Shown: positions 1-8,671 of the stretch, piece after piece
Layout of the letters: each line of letters begins with the position of its first letter
Numbering within the stretch: the first letter of the stretch is position 1
Source: Mycolicibacterium gadium
GTDB taxonomy: Bacteria; Actinomycetota; Actinomycetes; Mycobacteriales; Mycobacteriaceae
NCBI RefSeq assembly: GCF_010728925.1
Contig: NZ_AP022608.1
Coordinates: 2,046,001 to 2,110,000, forward strand
Direction of reading: 5' to 3'
DNA: 64,000 bases
Program-made: the position numbers and the translations under genes
The notes under the pieces: model-generated
What the model was told of the DNA's origin: nothing
What the model saw: the letters and a program-made list of their open reading frames with translations, nothing else
The model's database searches: none

Positions 1-198
1 AGCGCCCACGCACAGCGCGCGGCCCGCACCGGTGATGATCATCGTCCAGATGTCTTGCGACTTCTCGATCTCCGCGTACGCCACTGCGAGTTCGGCGATC
101 ATCTCGTCGTTGATCGCGTTGAGCACTTCAGGCCGGTTCAGCGTCACACAGGCGGTGTGACCCCGCACCTCCACCTCGATCGTGTCGTATTCGCTCAC
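1..198 (-). CDS. Enoyl-CoA hydratase/isomerase family protein, N-terminal part (gene runs off left edge)
   Basis: The first 66 codons of a crotonase-fold protein are visible on the minus strand. They begin at a GTG (196-198) and read M-S-E-Y-D-T-I-E-V-E-V, then T-L-N-R-P-E-V-L-N-A-I, the classic first beta strands and N-R-P-x-x-x-N-A motif of enoyl-CoA hydratases. A later stretch, I-I-T-G-A-G-R-A-L-C-V-G-A, is where the oxyanion-hole region begins. The catalytic residues lie outside the window, so hydratase and isomerase cannot be told apart. It sits 4 bp downstream of the 2-hydroxyacid dehydrogenase and is the fourth visible gene of a leftward operon starting near 3211. Confidence 0.85.
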   Translation of the reverse strand, partial: MSEYDTIEVEVRGHTACVTLNRPEVLNAINDEMIAELAVAYAEIEKSQDIWTMIITGAGRALCVGA

Positions 199-202
199 CG
201 GA

Positions 203-1279
203 TCAGCCTCTTCTCTCCAAAACCGCTGTGGCGCTGGGTCGGAAACCAAAAACTCCGTGGAACCGCTCACAGTATCGCGGCCACACATCCGGATTCAGCA
301 GCCGAGGCGGCATGCCGCCGGAAAAAATCGTCTGCCACTGCGTTGCGGTGGCGACGGCGATATCGCGCGCCGCCTCAACGGTGATGCCCGCGGTGTGCGG
401 GGTCGCGACCACATTGTCGAGTTGCAGCAGCGGGTTGTCCTCCCGTGGTGGCTCCTCGTGGAACACGTCCAGGCCCGCGCCGGCGATACCTCCGCTGACA
501 AGCGCGTCGTACAGCGCCCTCTCGTCGTGGACGGGCCCGCGCGCTGTCGTGATGAAGAATGCCGTCGGCTTCATGGCCGTGAACTGCGCCTTGCCGATCA
601 GACCCTGCGTCTCCTTCGTCAGTGGACACGTCACCTGTACGAAGTCCGACCGCTCGACGAGCTGGTTCAGCGACACCAGCTGGATTCCGCGATCGCTGGC
701 ACTCGCCTCATCGACATACGGATCGAAGACGATGACTTCCATTCCGAACGGCGCGCACAACTCGACCAGGCGGCTTCCGATGGCGCCGAGCCCGATGACG
801 CCGAGCGTCTTGCCGAGCAACTGACTGCCCCGCAGTGCCAGCCGGTCTCCCAGCGGCCCGCTGCGCAGTGCGCGGTCGGCGATGGTGATCTTCTTGGCGA
901 GATCGAGCATGAAGCCGAGTGCGTGCTCGGCGACCGCCTCGGCACCGGGACCGGAGTTGTTACACACTGCGATCCCCGCCCGGGTGCAGGCCTCGACGTC
1001 GATGACGTCGTATCCCGCCCCCGCCGAGCACACCGCCAGCAGCTGCGGGCAGCGTTCGACCAGCGCCCGGCCGGCCAGCCATTGCGCGCCATCATCCGCC
1101 GACGCCACATCGGTGCGGGTGGCCACCTGGTATCCGTGCGCCGATTCCAGCGCTGCCCAATTGTGTTCAGCGGGCGCGTCCAAGTCGAGCTTGACGATGT
1201 CGACATCGGACACCTCGAGGATGTCCCCCGCGGCAGGATCGGTCCAGCGTTCATAGACCAGTCGCGGCCGTACGCTCAT
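203..1279 (-). CDS. D-isomer-specific 2-hydroxyacid dehydrogenase (NAD-dependent)
   Basis: This 358-residue protein reduces a 2-keto acid or oxidises a D-2-hydroxy acid with NAD(H). The Rossmann motif G-L-G-A-I-G lies at about residues 163-168. The three family catalytic residues are visible: Arg about 247 (T-T-A-R-G-P), Glu about 276 (H-E-E-P-P) and His about 295 (T-P-H-T-A-G). Length and order (split catalytic domain around the NAD domain) are normal for glyoxylate/hydroxypyruvate reductase and phosphoglycerate dehydrogenase relatives. The frame stays open upstream of 1279, but that part is antisense-like and overlaps the dioxygenase; ATG 1279 gives M-S-V-R-P-R-L. Together with the upstream aldolase and dioxygenase it suggests handling of a small oxo-acid fragment. 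The substrate is not evident. Confidence 0.9.
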   Translation of the reverse strand: MSVRPRLVYERWTDPAAGDILEVSDVDIVKLDLDAPAEHNWAALESAHGYQVATRTDVASADDGAQWLAGRALVERCPQLLAVCSAGAGYDVIDVEACTRAGIAVCNNSGPGAEAVAEHALGFMLDLAKKITIADRALRSGPLGDRLALRGSQLLGKTLGVIGLGAIGSRLVELCAPFGMEVIVFDPYVDEASASDRGIQLVSLNQLVERSDFVQVTCPLTKETQGLIGKAQFTAMKPTAFFITTARGPVHDERALYDALVSGGIAGAGLDVFHEEPPREDNPLLQLDNVVATPHTAGITVEAARDIAVATATQWQTIFSGGMPPRLLNPDVWPRYCERFHGVFGFRPSATAVLERRG

Positions 1280-1307
1280 TGCCGTCTGTTCTTCGCGCAG
1301 GCGCTCA

Positions 1308-2423
1308 TCACTGCTTGGCTTTGGGCTTCGCCTGCGCAGCCTTGAACATGTCCGCCAGCGCAGGATCGACATTCTTGTAGTCGTTGCGCGCGATGGTGCC
1401 GTCACGGCCTTCGACGATGTCGTAACCCAACCGGAGGTCTTTGTTCTCCATGTGGAAGTATTCGCGGCCGATCGGCAACCGCCGATCCTCGCGCGGTACC
1501 TCCATCCACGCGCGCAGGAAGCAACGGGCCTTCTTCGGATCATTGCTGCTGACGAAGTCCGATCGCGAGTGGCACATGGCGAAGTTGTTGGCGACCGCCG
1601 CTTCACCGGATTCGAGCCGGAACTCGACCTGCTGCTCGACGAGGATGTTGCGCAGCAGTTCGATGGCCTCCTCCTGCTTCGGGGTGAATTCGCGGCCGAT
1701 GGTCTTCATGGCAGGCAAGATGCTGCTGTAGGTGAAGTTGATACAGATGCGCCCATCGATCTGCGAGAACACCGGTACGTCATACGGCGTGACGTCGGGT
1801 TGGTCATCGGGTTGTTCGCTGCGGCGGTGGTGCGGGAAGCCCTGGTACAGCACGTCGAGCAGATCCGGGCGTTCGGCGAGGATCCGGTTGTGCGCCGCTG
1901 GGCCACTTGCGAACTGGCTTTCGCCGCCCTCGGCCGCCGGATAGACGCACAGCAGAGAGAGGATGTCGGCGGCATCGTTGTGCATCGCCAATTCCGCGCG
2001 GGACTTGGTACCGCGGGCGGGTTGAACGCCGTTGGGCAGGATCTCCTCCTGCACACGTACCATGCGATGGCCGAACGAGTTGTTGGACACCAGATAGCCC
2101 AGATGCGTGCAGAAGGCCCAGTAGATGCGTTCGAGGTCTTCGATCGAGTGCTGTTCCACGGGAAATCCGCGGACGCATGCCAGTCCCTTGCCGAACATCA
2201 GATCCTGGTACAGCCGCGCCAGATCATCGTCGAGGTCGGGGTGACGAGCGTCCTCTGGCGTGATCTCGTCGCGGTCCTTACCGGAGGTCTTGGCCAGAAT
2301 CGATTCCAGCGCAGCGATATTGCGCGCCGAGAGATCGAAAGCGAAGTCTTCCTTACTGGTGAAATCCGCCCCGGTCCATGCCATCGAGTCGGTCACCTGG
2401 TCGGTGTAGATCGCGGTGGGCAT
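1308..2423 (-). CDS. TauD/TfdA-family Fe(II)/2-oxoglutarate dioxygenase
   Basis: This 371-residue protein belongs to the non-haem iron hydroxylases that couple 2-oxoglutarate decarboxylation to substrate hydroxylation. The facial triad is visible: His about 148 and Asp about 150 in M-H-N-D-A-A-D, and the distal His about 285 in A-M-C-H-S-R. An Arg about 304 (F-L-R-A-W) is placed to bind the 2-oxoglutarate carboxylate. The C-terminus is Lys/Ala-rich (A-Q-A-K-P-K-A-K-Q). It lies between the HpcH-type aldolase (9-bp gap) and the 2-hydroxyacid dehydrogenase on the same strand, so the three are probably co-transcribed. Family membership is secure; the substrate, such as an alkyl acid or amino acid, is unknown. 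Confidence 0.88.
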   Translation of the reverse strand: MPTAIYTDQVTDSMAWTGADFTSKEDFAFDLSARNIAALESILAKTSGKDRDEITPEDARHPDLDDDLARLYQDLMFGKGLACVRGFPVEQHSIEDLERIYWAFCTHLGYLVSNNSFGHRMVRVQEEILPNGVQPARGTKSRAELAMHNDAADILSLLCVYPAAEGGESQFASGPAAHNRILAERPDLLDVLYQGFPHHRRSEQPDDQPDVTPYDVPVFSQIDGRICINFTYSSILPAMKTIGREFTPKQEEAIELLRNILVEQQVEFRLESGEAAVANNFAMCHSRSDFVSSNDPKKARCFLRAWMEVPREDRRLPIGREYFHMENKDLRLGYDIVEGRDGTIARNDYKNVDPALADMFKAAQAKPKAKQ

Positions 2424-2431
2424 CCGTCCTC

Positions 2432-3211
2432 CTATTCAGTCTCGAGCTCCCGCAAGTCACGTGCGCGGGCCGTAGCCGCCTCGGTCATCATTCCGACGTC
2501 CGTACCCGCCGAGATGAAGCGCAATCCCAGTCCGGTGAACCGTTTCAGCAGGTCAACGGACTTGATTCCGGCAACTCCGAGCGCCACGCCGTGCTCACGG
2601 CAAGCCGCTGCGACCGAGTCTACTGCATGGTGGAAATGCTCATTCTCATACTGGCCGTGGATGCCCATCTCCGCGGTCAGATCGCTCGGTCCGAGCAGGA
2701 TCATGTCCACGCCATTCACTGCCGCGATGGCACCGCTCGCCTCCACCGCAGCGGGAGTTTCGATCATCACCGCGACCACTGTGCGGCGTTCTAGCACAGC
2801 GGTCAATTCCGCTGCCGGCAGCGAACGGTATCCGCTCACGGGGTTGGGTCCCGATATCGATCGATGACCGAGCGGTGGGAATCGCGCGGCATCGACGACC
2901 GCCTCTGCCTCCTCACTCGAATTGACATGCGGGACAATGACTCCTATGGCACCGTTGTCGAGAACCCGTGCGATCACGCTTGGATCGTGCGACGGTACCC
3001 GCACCAACCCCGAGATACCCGCCCCCAGCGCGCTTGCGCAGAGCATCGCCGCGGTCTCAAGCGACGTCGAGGTGTGCTCGAGATCGACATAGATTGCGTC
3101 GTACCCGCATGCCGCGGCGATGGCGGGAACATCGGGCGTACGCGCGTTCATCAGCGCGAGGCACAGCACCAGGCCGTCGCCGCGAAGTGCGTCTCGCAAA
3201 GATCCCTGCAC
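2432..3211 (-). CDS. HpcH/HpaI-family class II aldolase
   Basis: This TIM-barrel pyruvate aldolase/citrate-lyase-beta-like protein has the family hallmarks Y-V-D-L-E-H, M-I-E-T-P-A-A-V (metal-binding Glu) and L-G-P-S-D-L (metal-binding Asp). Enzymes of this family cleave 2-oxo-4-hydroxy acids to pyruvate and an aldehyde. I place the start at GTG 3211 (M-Q-G-S-L-R-D-A-L-R), giving 259 residues, normal for the family. GTG 3247 is in frame and possible, but would leave only a few bases before the palindromic site at 3254-3268. The longer open frame up to 3664 is antisense to the thiolase and is not real. First gene of the leftward operon, divergent from the thiolase at 3288. Confidence 0.85.
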   Translation of the reverse strand: MQGSLRDALRGDGLVLCLALMNARTPDVPAIAAACGYDAIYVDLEHTSTSLETAAMLCASALGAGISGLVRVPSHDPSVIARVLDNGAIGVIVPHVNSSEEAEAVVDAARFPPLGHRSISGPNPVSGYRSLPAAELTAVLERRTVVAVMIETPAAVEASGAIAAVNGVDMILLGPSDLTAEMGIHGQYENEHFHHAVDSVAAACREHGVALGVAGIKSVDLLKRFTGLGLRFISAGTDVGMMTEAATARARDLRELETE

Positions 3212-3253
3212 GCACCAACGGTAACCGACTGAGAACGAGGATTCCACCAGGTC

Positions 3254-3268
3254 GTTAACGCCATTCTC
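3254..3268. promoter_or_regulatory. Candidate operator, 15-bp variant of the repeated palindrome
   Basis: GTTAACGCCATTCTC lies in the divergent promoter between the aldolase gene and the thiolase gene (ATG 3288). One half, ATTCTC, is perfect; the other, GTTAAC, matches the GATAAC variant with one change, and the spacer is 3 rather than 4. Almost the same word recurs at 9505-9519. It is a weaker member of the GAGAAY-N4-RTTCTC family. Confidence 0.4.
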
Positions 3269-3287
3269 AATGTGGTAACCATTACGT

Positions 3288-4432
3288 ATGCCAGCGAACC
3301 GGGTCGCGCTCGTTGGCGCCGCGCTGTCTGATTGCGGGCGGGTGCCCGAGAAGACCGCCATGGGGCTGATGGCCCAGTCCTCCATACGCGCCATCGCCGA
3401 CGCGGGCCTGACGAAGGACGACATCGACGGACTCGGCGCACACGGGTCCCTGTTGCCGCCGGTCGAGGTGAGCGAGTATCTCGGCCTACGACCCACCTGG
3501 GTCGATGCCACCAACGTCGGCGGCTCATCGTGGGAGGTCATGGCCCGCCACGCCGCCGCAGCCATTGCGGCCGGCGAGATCGACGTTGCACTCCTGACAT
3601 ACGGGTCGACAGCCCGCTCGGACGTGAAACGCCGTGTCCGTGCCTCGGCGGCGGCGATGGGCACCGGCGGTGCCTTGCAGTACGAAACACCTTACGGCGC
3701 CACACTGATCGCGAAGTATGCGATGGCCGCCAGACGCCACATGATCGAGTACGACACGACGGTCGAGCAGTTGGCCGAGGTCGCCGTCGCCGCCCACGAG
3801 TGGGCGGCCATGAACGACAACGCGTTCGAGCGCGATCGCATCACCGTTGCCGATGTCTCGGCTGCGCCGATGCTGGCCGATCCGTTCACATCCAAACATG
3901 TGTGCCTGCGCACCGACGGCGGTGGTGCCGTGGTGCTCGCCAGCGAGCGGGTGGCAAAAGATTGCGCTAAGGAGCCGGTGTGGATACTCGGGTCCGCCGA
4001 TGCGACTTCACATGTCAGCATGAGCGAGTGGGGCGATTTCACCACGTCCGCGGCGGCGGTGTCGGGCCCCCAAGCGTTCGCTCGCGCCGGTGTCTCCCCG
4101 CCGATATAGACGTCTGCCAGCTCTATGACTCGTTCACCTCCACCGTGCTGCTGACGGTCGAAGATCTCGGCTTCTGCCCGAAAGGTGAGGGCGGCCCGTT
4201 CATAGCGTCGGGTGCGCTGCGTCCGGGCGGTGCGTTGCCGACCAACACCGATGGCGGCGGGCTGGCGTCTTGCCATCCCGGCATGCGCGGGATGTTCTTG
4301 CTGGTAGAGGCGGTGCGTCAACTGCGCGGCGAGTGCGGCCCCAGGCAGGTCGACGATGCACGCCTGGCATGCGTACATGCCATGGGCGGCTTCTTCACCC
4401 ACAGCGCGACGATGATCCTCGGGACACGATGA
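3288..4432 (+). pseudogene. Ltp/SCP2-type thiolase-like protein, interrupted by a frameshift near 4100
   Basis: Reading from ATG 3288 gives a lipid-transfer-protein type thiolase (M-P-A-N-R-V-A-L-V-G; then D-A-T-N-V-G-G-S-S) that stops at 4107-4109 after 273 residues. The missing C-terminal third continues perfectly in the next frame: A-D-I-D-V-C-Q-L-Y-D-S-F, then N-T-D-G-G-G-L-A-S-C-H-P-G, then M-G-G-F-F-T-H-S-A-T-M-I-L, ending at 4432. One base seems to be missing in the C/G run at about 4096-4103. The joined product would be about 381 residues, normal for this family. The next gene overlaps the restored stop by ATGA, as in an intact operon. Either a genuine recent mutation or a sequencing error; only 3288-4109 would be translated as written. 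Confidence 0.85.
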
Positions 4433-4866
4433 TGGACGTTCCCGTGGGGCCGAACCGCCCGACCGTCGACTCCGACAGCGAGTCGTGGTGGCAGGCTATT
4501 CAGGACCGGCGCTTGCTGGTCAATGCGTGCGTGTCGTGCGGACGTAAGTCGTTGTACATGCGGCCCTTCTGTCCGCACTGCTGGAGTACCGAGGTCGCGC
4601 CGGCACCGGCGTCCGGACGGGCCACGCTCTATACGTGGAGCGTCGTCCACCAGAACGCAGCGCCCTTCGACGTCCGCACGCCGTATGTTGTGGCGATGGT
4701 CGACCTCGTCGAGGGTCCGCGGCTGATGACAGTGGTTGAGGATTGCCCAATCGAAACGCTCACTGCCGGAATGGAACTCACGATCGCCTTTCGTGATGAC
4801 GACGACGGCTTCACCGTCCCGGTCTTCCGACCGCCGACGGATGTCGAAAGGAAAAGTGATGAATAA
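4429..4866 (+). CDS. DUF35 OB-fold/zinc-ribbon protein, thiolase partner
   Basis: This 145-residue protein has an N-terminal rubredoxin-like zinc ribbon with Cys about 34, 37, 48 and 51 (C-V-S-C ... C-P-H-C), followed by an OB-fold (T-L-Y-T-W-S-V-V-H, P-Y-V-V-A-M-V-D-L). DUF35 proteins bind SCP2-type thiolases and aldolases, as in the Ltp2-ChsH2 complex, and help present acyl-CoA. The start overlaps the stop of the thiolase reading frame (ATGATG at 4429-4434), so the first or second ATG could be used. It overlaps the following amidohydrolase by 8 bp. The pairing with the thiolase supports a joint retro-aldol or thiolytic step, now possibly dead because of the frameshift upstream. Confidence 0.87.
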   Translation: MMDVPVGPNRPTVDSDSESWWQAIQDRRLLVNACVSCGRKSLYMRPFCPHCWSTEVAPAPASGRATLYTWSVVHQNAAPFDVRTPYVVAMVDLVEGPRLMTVVEDCPIETLTAGMELTIAFRDDDDGFTVPVFRPPTDVERKSDE

Positions 4867-6163
4867 AGAAGACATGATCCTGATCAGCGTTGATGATCAC
4901 ATCGTCGAGCCGCCGGATATGTTCAGGAATCATCTGCAGAAGAAATATCTGGATGAGGCGCCGCGGTTGGTGCACAACCCCGATGGTTCTGATACCTGGC
5001 AGTTCCGCGACATCGTGATCCCCAATGTTGCGTTGAACGCGGTCGCGGGCAGGCCCAAGGAGGAGTACGGGCTGGAGCCGCAAGGTCTGGACGAGATCCG
5101 GCCGGGTTGTTACCAGGTCGACGAACGGGTCAAGGACATGAACGCCGGGGGCATTCTGGGCTCGATGTGTTTCCCGTCGTTCCCGGGGTTCGCGGGCCGG
5201 TTGTTCGCCACTGAGGACCACGAGTTCTCCCTGGCGCTGGTGCAGGCCTACAACGACTGGCACGTCGAGGAGTGGTGCGGTGCCTATCCGGCGCGGTTCA
5301 TCCCGATGACGCTGCCGGTGATCTGGGATGCCGAAGCGTGCGCGGCGGAGATCCGGCGTAACGCCAAGCGTGGGGTGCACTCGCTGACGTTCACCGAGAA
5401 TCCCTCGGCGATGGGATACCCGAGCTTCCATGACTTCGATTACTGGAAGCCGATGTGGGATGCGCTCGTGGACACCGACACGGTGCTCAACGTGCACATC
5501 GGTTCGTCGGGGCGGTTGGCGATCACCGCGCCGGATGCCCCGATGGACGTGATGATCACGCTGCAGCCGATGAACATCGTGCAGGCCGCGGCGGATCTAT
5601 TGTGGTCCAAGCCCATCAAGGAGTACAAAGACCTCAAGATCGCGCTGAGCGAGGGTGGCACCGGCTGGATTCCGTACTTCCTGGAACGCGCCGATCGCAC
5701 GTACGAGATGCACTCGACGTGGACCGGACAGGACTTCGGCAAGCAGAAACCTTCTGAAGTGTTCCGCGATCACTTCCTGACGTGCTTCATCTCCGATCAC
5801 GTCGGCGTGCAGCTGCGTAACGACGTCGGCATCGACAACATCTGCTGGGAAGCCGATTACCCACATTCGGATTCGATGTGGCCCGGGGCTCCCGAGCAGC
5901 TCGACGAGGTCCTCAAAGAGCACCACGTGCCCGATGTCGAAATCAACAAGATGACCTACCAGAACGCCATGCGCTGGTATCACTGGGACCCCTTCACCCA
6001 CATCACCAAGGAACAGGCCACCGTCGGTGCGTTACGCAAAGCCGCCGAAGGCCACGACGTCAGCATCCAGGCCCTGAGCAAGCACGAGCACGGCGGCGGC
6101 GGTGCATCGGACTGGCAGTCCCAGATGAGCAAGGTCGCCCAAAACAGCGCAGGCAAGGACTGA
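4859..6163 (+). CDS. Amidohydrolase-2 (ACMSD-like) family protein
   Basis: This 434-residue metal-dependent hydrolase or decarboxylase belongs to the family of ACMSD and gamma-resorcylate decarboxylase. The N-terminal motif V-D-D-H-I-V-E-P-P-D (residues 11-20) and the C-terminal C-W-E-A-D-Y-P-H-S-D carry the expected metal-site acidic and His residues; an internal N-V-H-I-G-S-S-G supplies another His. The start at ATG 4859 follows the purine-rich ribosome site GAAAGGAAAAG and overlaps the DUF35 stop, so translation is coupled. It is the first of four such proteins in the window and the most distant from the pair at 18536 and 34063. The mycobacterial family is very common in steroid and polycyclic catabolic clusters; no substrate can be assigned. 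Confidence 0.88.
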   Translation: MNKEDMILISVDDHIVEPPDMFRNHLQKKYLDEAPRLVHNPDGSDTWQFRDIVIPNVALNAVAGRPKEEYGLEPQGLDEIRPGCYQVDERVKDMNAGGILGSMCFPSFPGFAGRLFATEDHEFSLALVQAYNDWHVEEWCGAYPARFIPMTLPVIWDAEACAAEIRRNAKRGVHSLTFTENPSAMGYPSFHDFDYWKPMWDALVDTDTVLNVHIGSSGRLAITAPDAPMDVMITLQPMNIVQAAADLLWSKPIKEYKDLKIALSEGGTGWIPYFLERADRTYEMHSTWTGQDFGKQKPSEVFRDHFLTCFISDHVGVQLRNDVGIDNICWEADYPHSDSMWPGAPEQLDEVLKEHHVPDVEINKMTYQNAMRWYHWDPFTHITKEQATVGALRKAAEGHDVSIQALSKHEHGGGGASDWQSQMSKVAQNSAGKD

Positions 6164-6189
6164 TCAACACTCGCTGCTTAACGCGGCGA

Positions 6190-7758
6190 TTAGGACGTGG
6201 CGGCGAGGCGGTCGGCGAGCGCCCGCGGCCGTCCCGCCGATTTCGCGTCGAGCTTGTTGCGCTCGACTTTGCCGTTGGCGTTGAGAGGCAACGGTTCGTC
6301 CCAGAAGACGAGCTCCTCGGGAAGTTTGTACTTGGGCAGACCCGCAGACACGAGCGCATCGGTCACGTCTGCGAGCGACACGGCGCCCGCAGACTCGAGA
6401 ACCACAGCCATCGCCAACCGCTCGCCGGTGACGCGGTCCGGTACCGAGTAGGCGGCGCAATCAACGACTCCGGCGAGATTGGCGACCGCTTCCTCGACTT
6501 CGGCAGCGGGGATCTTGAGACCGTTTCGAATGATGATGTCTTTCAACCGGCCGACGATGCGAACCCGGCCGTTGTCGAGTTCCGCGACATCACCGGTGCG
6601 AAACCAATCACCGTCGAAAGCGTCCGCATCGTCGTCCGCGTCCGTGTACCCGAGAAATGTGTGCGGTCCACGGATGCAACATTCGGTGGGATCGCCGCTG
6701 GAGCCGATCCGCACCTCCACGTCGGCCAGTGCGACCCCGTCGTCGGCATGGCGCACGTCCCTGGGTTCCCTACGCAGTCCCGATGTGCTGACCGGCACCT
6801 CTGACGATCCGTAGGCGCGCATGACGATGATGCGGAATTCGTCCTCGATGCGTTCCACTATGCGTCGGTCCAGCATCGTTCCGCCGAGGTACACCGCTCG
6901 CAGCGGGACGATCGCGTTCCGTGCCATCGCCTCGTCGAGTACCCGGTCCAGTAGCCGATCGGGACCGCCGTACCAGGTCGCCCCCGCCGACACGAGCAGC
7001 TCGCAGGTCGCCGATGGATCCCAGCGATCCTCCAATATCACCGGGGCGGTGAGCATCGGCCCGATGAACAGGCCCTGCAGCACCCCGGTGACCGACGCCA
7101 GTGGACTGATCAGGAAGATTCGATCGTCGTCGGTCAGTCCGGCCGCTGCAATGTAGTTCGTCGAAGCCTTGAGCAGCGTGCTCAGCGAATGAATCACGCC
7201 CTTGGGCTTCGATGTGGTCCCCGAGGTGTAGAGCACGAGGCACGGTTCGTCGGCTGCGCGTTCTGAGCGGTATTCCGTGGCCGGTGTGCCGCCGGCGTCC
7301 AACGCGATCCAGGTCGCGCGCCCCGACAGCTCTGGTTCTACCGTCGCAGGCCAATTCGGCGCGACGCCGAACTCTGCGCCGGTGCGCTCGATGATGTCGG
7401 CGACCTGCGTCGCGCCCGCGCTGCGGGGCACCAGCAGGATCACGGCATCGAGGCGCAACGCCGCGTGGACGGCGATGACCGAATCCACGTCATTGCCGAC
7501 AACGACGAGGACCGGTGTCGATGCCGCGACCCCGGCCGCAGCCAGACTGCTAACCGCCCCATCGATGCGCTCGTTGAGTTCGGCATAGGTGAGTTCATCA
7601 CCCCTGGCTATCAGTGCGAGCCGCTCGGGATGTCGTTCTGCGGCTGTGCGCACGACGTCTGCAGGCTGGGCCGACCAGTGGCCCGCCTCACGGTATTGGT
7701 CCCGCAATGCCATGGCACGTCGCTGCGCGTGGTCCAACAGCGCAGTCGAGCCCTTCAT
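6190..7758 (-). CDS. Acyl-CoA synthetase (class I adenylate-forming)
   Basis: This 522-residue AMP-forming ligase activates a carboxylic acid to its CoA thioester with ATP. The P-loop-like motif L-Y-T-S-G-T-T-S-K-P-K-G-V is near residue 180, the aromatic/adenine motif M-R-A-Y-G-S-S-E near 310, W-F-R-T-G-D near 390, the hinge R-L-K-D-I-I-I-R-N-G near 410, and the C-terminal catalytic Lys in N-A-N-G-K-V-E-R-N-K. Length and motif order are normal. It is transcribed leftward and divergently from the SDR at 7814, with a 55-bp promoter gap. The acid may be a ring-bearing or side-chain carboxylate, given the beta-oxidation genes around it; the sequence alone does not fix it. Confidence 0.9.
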   Translation of the reverse strand: MKGSTALLDHAQRRAMALRDQYREAGHWSAQPADVVRTAAERHPERLALIARGDELTYAELNERIDGAVSSLAAAGVAASTPVLVVVGNDVDSVIAVHAALRLDAVILLVPRSAGATQVADIIERTGAEFGVAPNWPATVEPELSGRATWIALDAGGTPATEYRSERAADEPCLVLYTSGTTSKPKGVIHSLSTLLKASTNYIAAAGLTDDDRIFLISPLASVTGVLQGLFIGPMLTAPVILEDRWDPSATCELLVSAGATWYGGPDRLLDRVLDEAMARNAIVPLRAVYLGGTMLDRRIVERIEDEFRIIVMRAYGSSEVPVSTSGLRREPRDVRHADDGVALADVEVRIGSSGDPTECCIRGPHTFLGYTDADDDADAFDGDWFRTGDVAELDNGRVRIVGRLKDIIIRNGLKIPAAEVEEAVANLAGVVDCAAYSVPDRVTGERLAMAVVLESAGAVSLADVTDALVSAGLPKYKLPEELVFWDEPLPLNANGKVERNKLDAKSAGRPRALADRLAATS

Positions 7759-7771
7759 GCCGTCCTCCTAT

Positions 7772-7807
7772 GCAAATGATGGTTCTCACTAGGGGTAAAT
7801 GTAACCT
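7772..7807. promoter_or_regulatory. Divergent promoter with a weak operator copy and a leaderless -10
   Basis: GCAAATGATGGTTCTC (7772-7787) has one perfect GTTCTC half and a degenerate partner. TAACCT at 7802-7807 fits the mycobacterial -10 TANNNT and ends 6 bases before ATG 7814, the spacing expected for a leaderless mRNA; no ribosome site precedes that ATG. Confidence 0.35.
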
Positions 7808-7813
7808 CTCATC

Positions 7814-8671
7814 ATGCCGTCACTCGCATTCGACAACCAGGTAGCCATCGTCACCGGTGCGGGCGGAGGTCTCGGCCGCTGCCACGCCCTTGAACTCGCC
7901 CGCCGCGGGGCGCGGGTCGTGGTGAACGACCTCGGCAGCGCGGTAGACGGTAGCGGCGCGTCAATATCGGCCGCTCAGGCCGTTGTCGACGAGATCACCG
8001 CGGCCGGAGGTACGGCGATCGCCAACGGCGACTCGGTGGCAACCGAAGCGGGCGGAGCCGCGATCGTCGCCGCGGCCGTGGATGCCTTCGGCCAGGTCGA
8101 CATCTTGGTGAACAACGCAGGCATTCTGCGTGATGCTGCATTCAAGAACATGACTGCCGAACAGTTCGACGCCGTCATCGCGGTGCATCTGGCAGGAACA
8201 TTCAATGTCACCCGCGCCGTCTGGCCCGTCATGCGCGGGCAGAACTACGGCCGAATCGTCCAAACAAGCTCCGGTACCGGTCTTTTCGGAAACTTCGGCC
8301 AGGCCAACTACGGCGCGGCAAAGATGGGACTGATCGGCATGATGCATGTACTTGCCATCGAGGGCGCTCGCAACGGCATCGCCGTCAACGCGATCGCGCC
8401 GATCGCCCGCACCCGGATGACGGAGGACATCATGGGCGAGGCGGGTAAGGCGCTGGACCCCGAACTCGTCACTCCGGTCGTCGTTTACCTGTCACATCGC
8501 ACCTGTGAACGGACGGCGCACATCTACTCGGTGGGCGGCGGAAAGGTCTCGCGGGTGTTCATCGGTCAGACCAAGGGCATCGATGATGCGGACCTCAGCG
8601 CGGAATCTGTCGCCGAATCCATTGACCGGATCGATGACAGCTCGTCGTTCACCATCCGCGGAGGGCCCTAA
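7814..8671 (+). CDS. SDR-family (3R)-hydroxyacyl-CoA dehydrogenase-like protein
   Basis: This 285-residue short-chain dehydrogenase resembles the dehydrogenase domain of peroxisomal multifunctional enzyme 2 (17beta-HSD4 type). The NAD-binding motif G-A-G-G-G-L-G is at 15-21 and is followed by the long V-V-V-N-D-L-G-S-A-V-D-G-S-G insertion typical of that subfamily. V-N-N-A-G is at about 99-103, and the catalytic Tyr166 and Lys170 lie in N-Y-G-A-A-K. It probably oxidises a 3-hydroxyacyl-CoA during beta-oxidation. The mRNA looks leaderless: no Shine-Dalgarno, with a TANNNT box 6 bases upstream. It converges on the crotonase gene with overlapping stops at 8668-8671. Confidence 0.87.
   Translation: MPSLAFDNQVAIVTGAGGGLGRCHALELARRGARVVVNDLGSAVDGSGASISAAQAVVDEITAAGGTAIANGDSVATEAGGAAIVAAAVDAFGQVDILVNNAGILRDAAFKNMTAEQFDAVIAVHLAGTFNVTRAVWPVMRGQNYGRIVQTSSGTGLFGNFGQANYGAAKMGLIGMMHVLAIEGARNGIAVNAIAPIARTRMTEDIMGEAGKALDPELVTPVVVYLSHRTCERTAHIYSVGGGKVSRVFIGQTKGIDDADLSAESVAESIDRIDDSSSFTIRGGP

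Noticed and set aside
203..1606. A 467-codon frame that extends the 2-hydroxyacid dehydrogenase upstream
   Set aside because: The extra N-terminal part is antisense-like, Arg/Ser-rich and overlaps the dioxygenase gene; the family start is at 1279.
1452..2867. Plus-strand frame of 471 codons opposite the dioxygenase
   Set aside because: Composition is that of an antisense shadow and no motif is recognisable.
2432..3664. Long open frame extending the aldolase across the thiolase gene
   Set aside because: It runs antisense through the thiolase coding region. High-GC codon bias leaves such frames open; the aldolase starts at 3211 or 3247.
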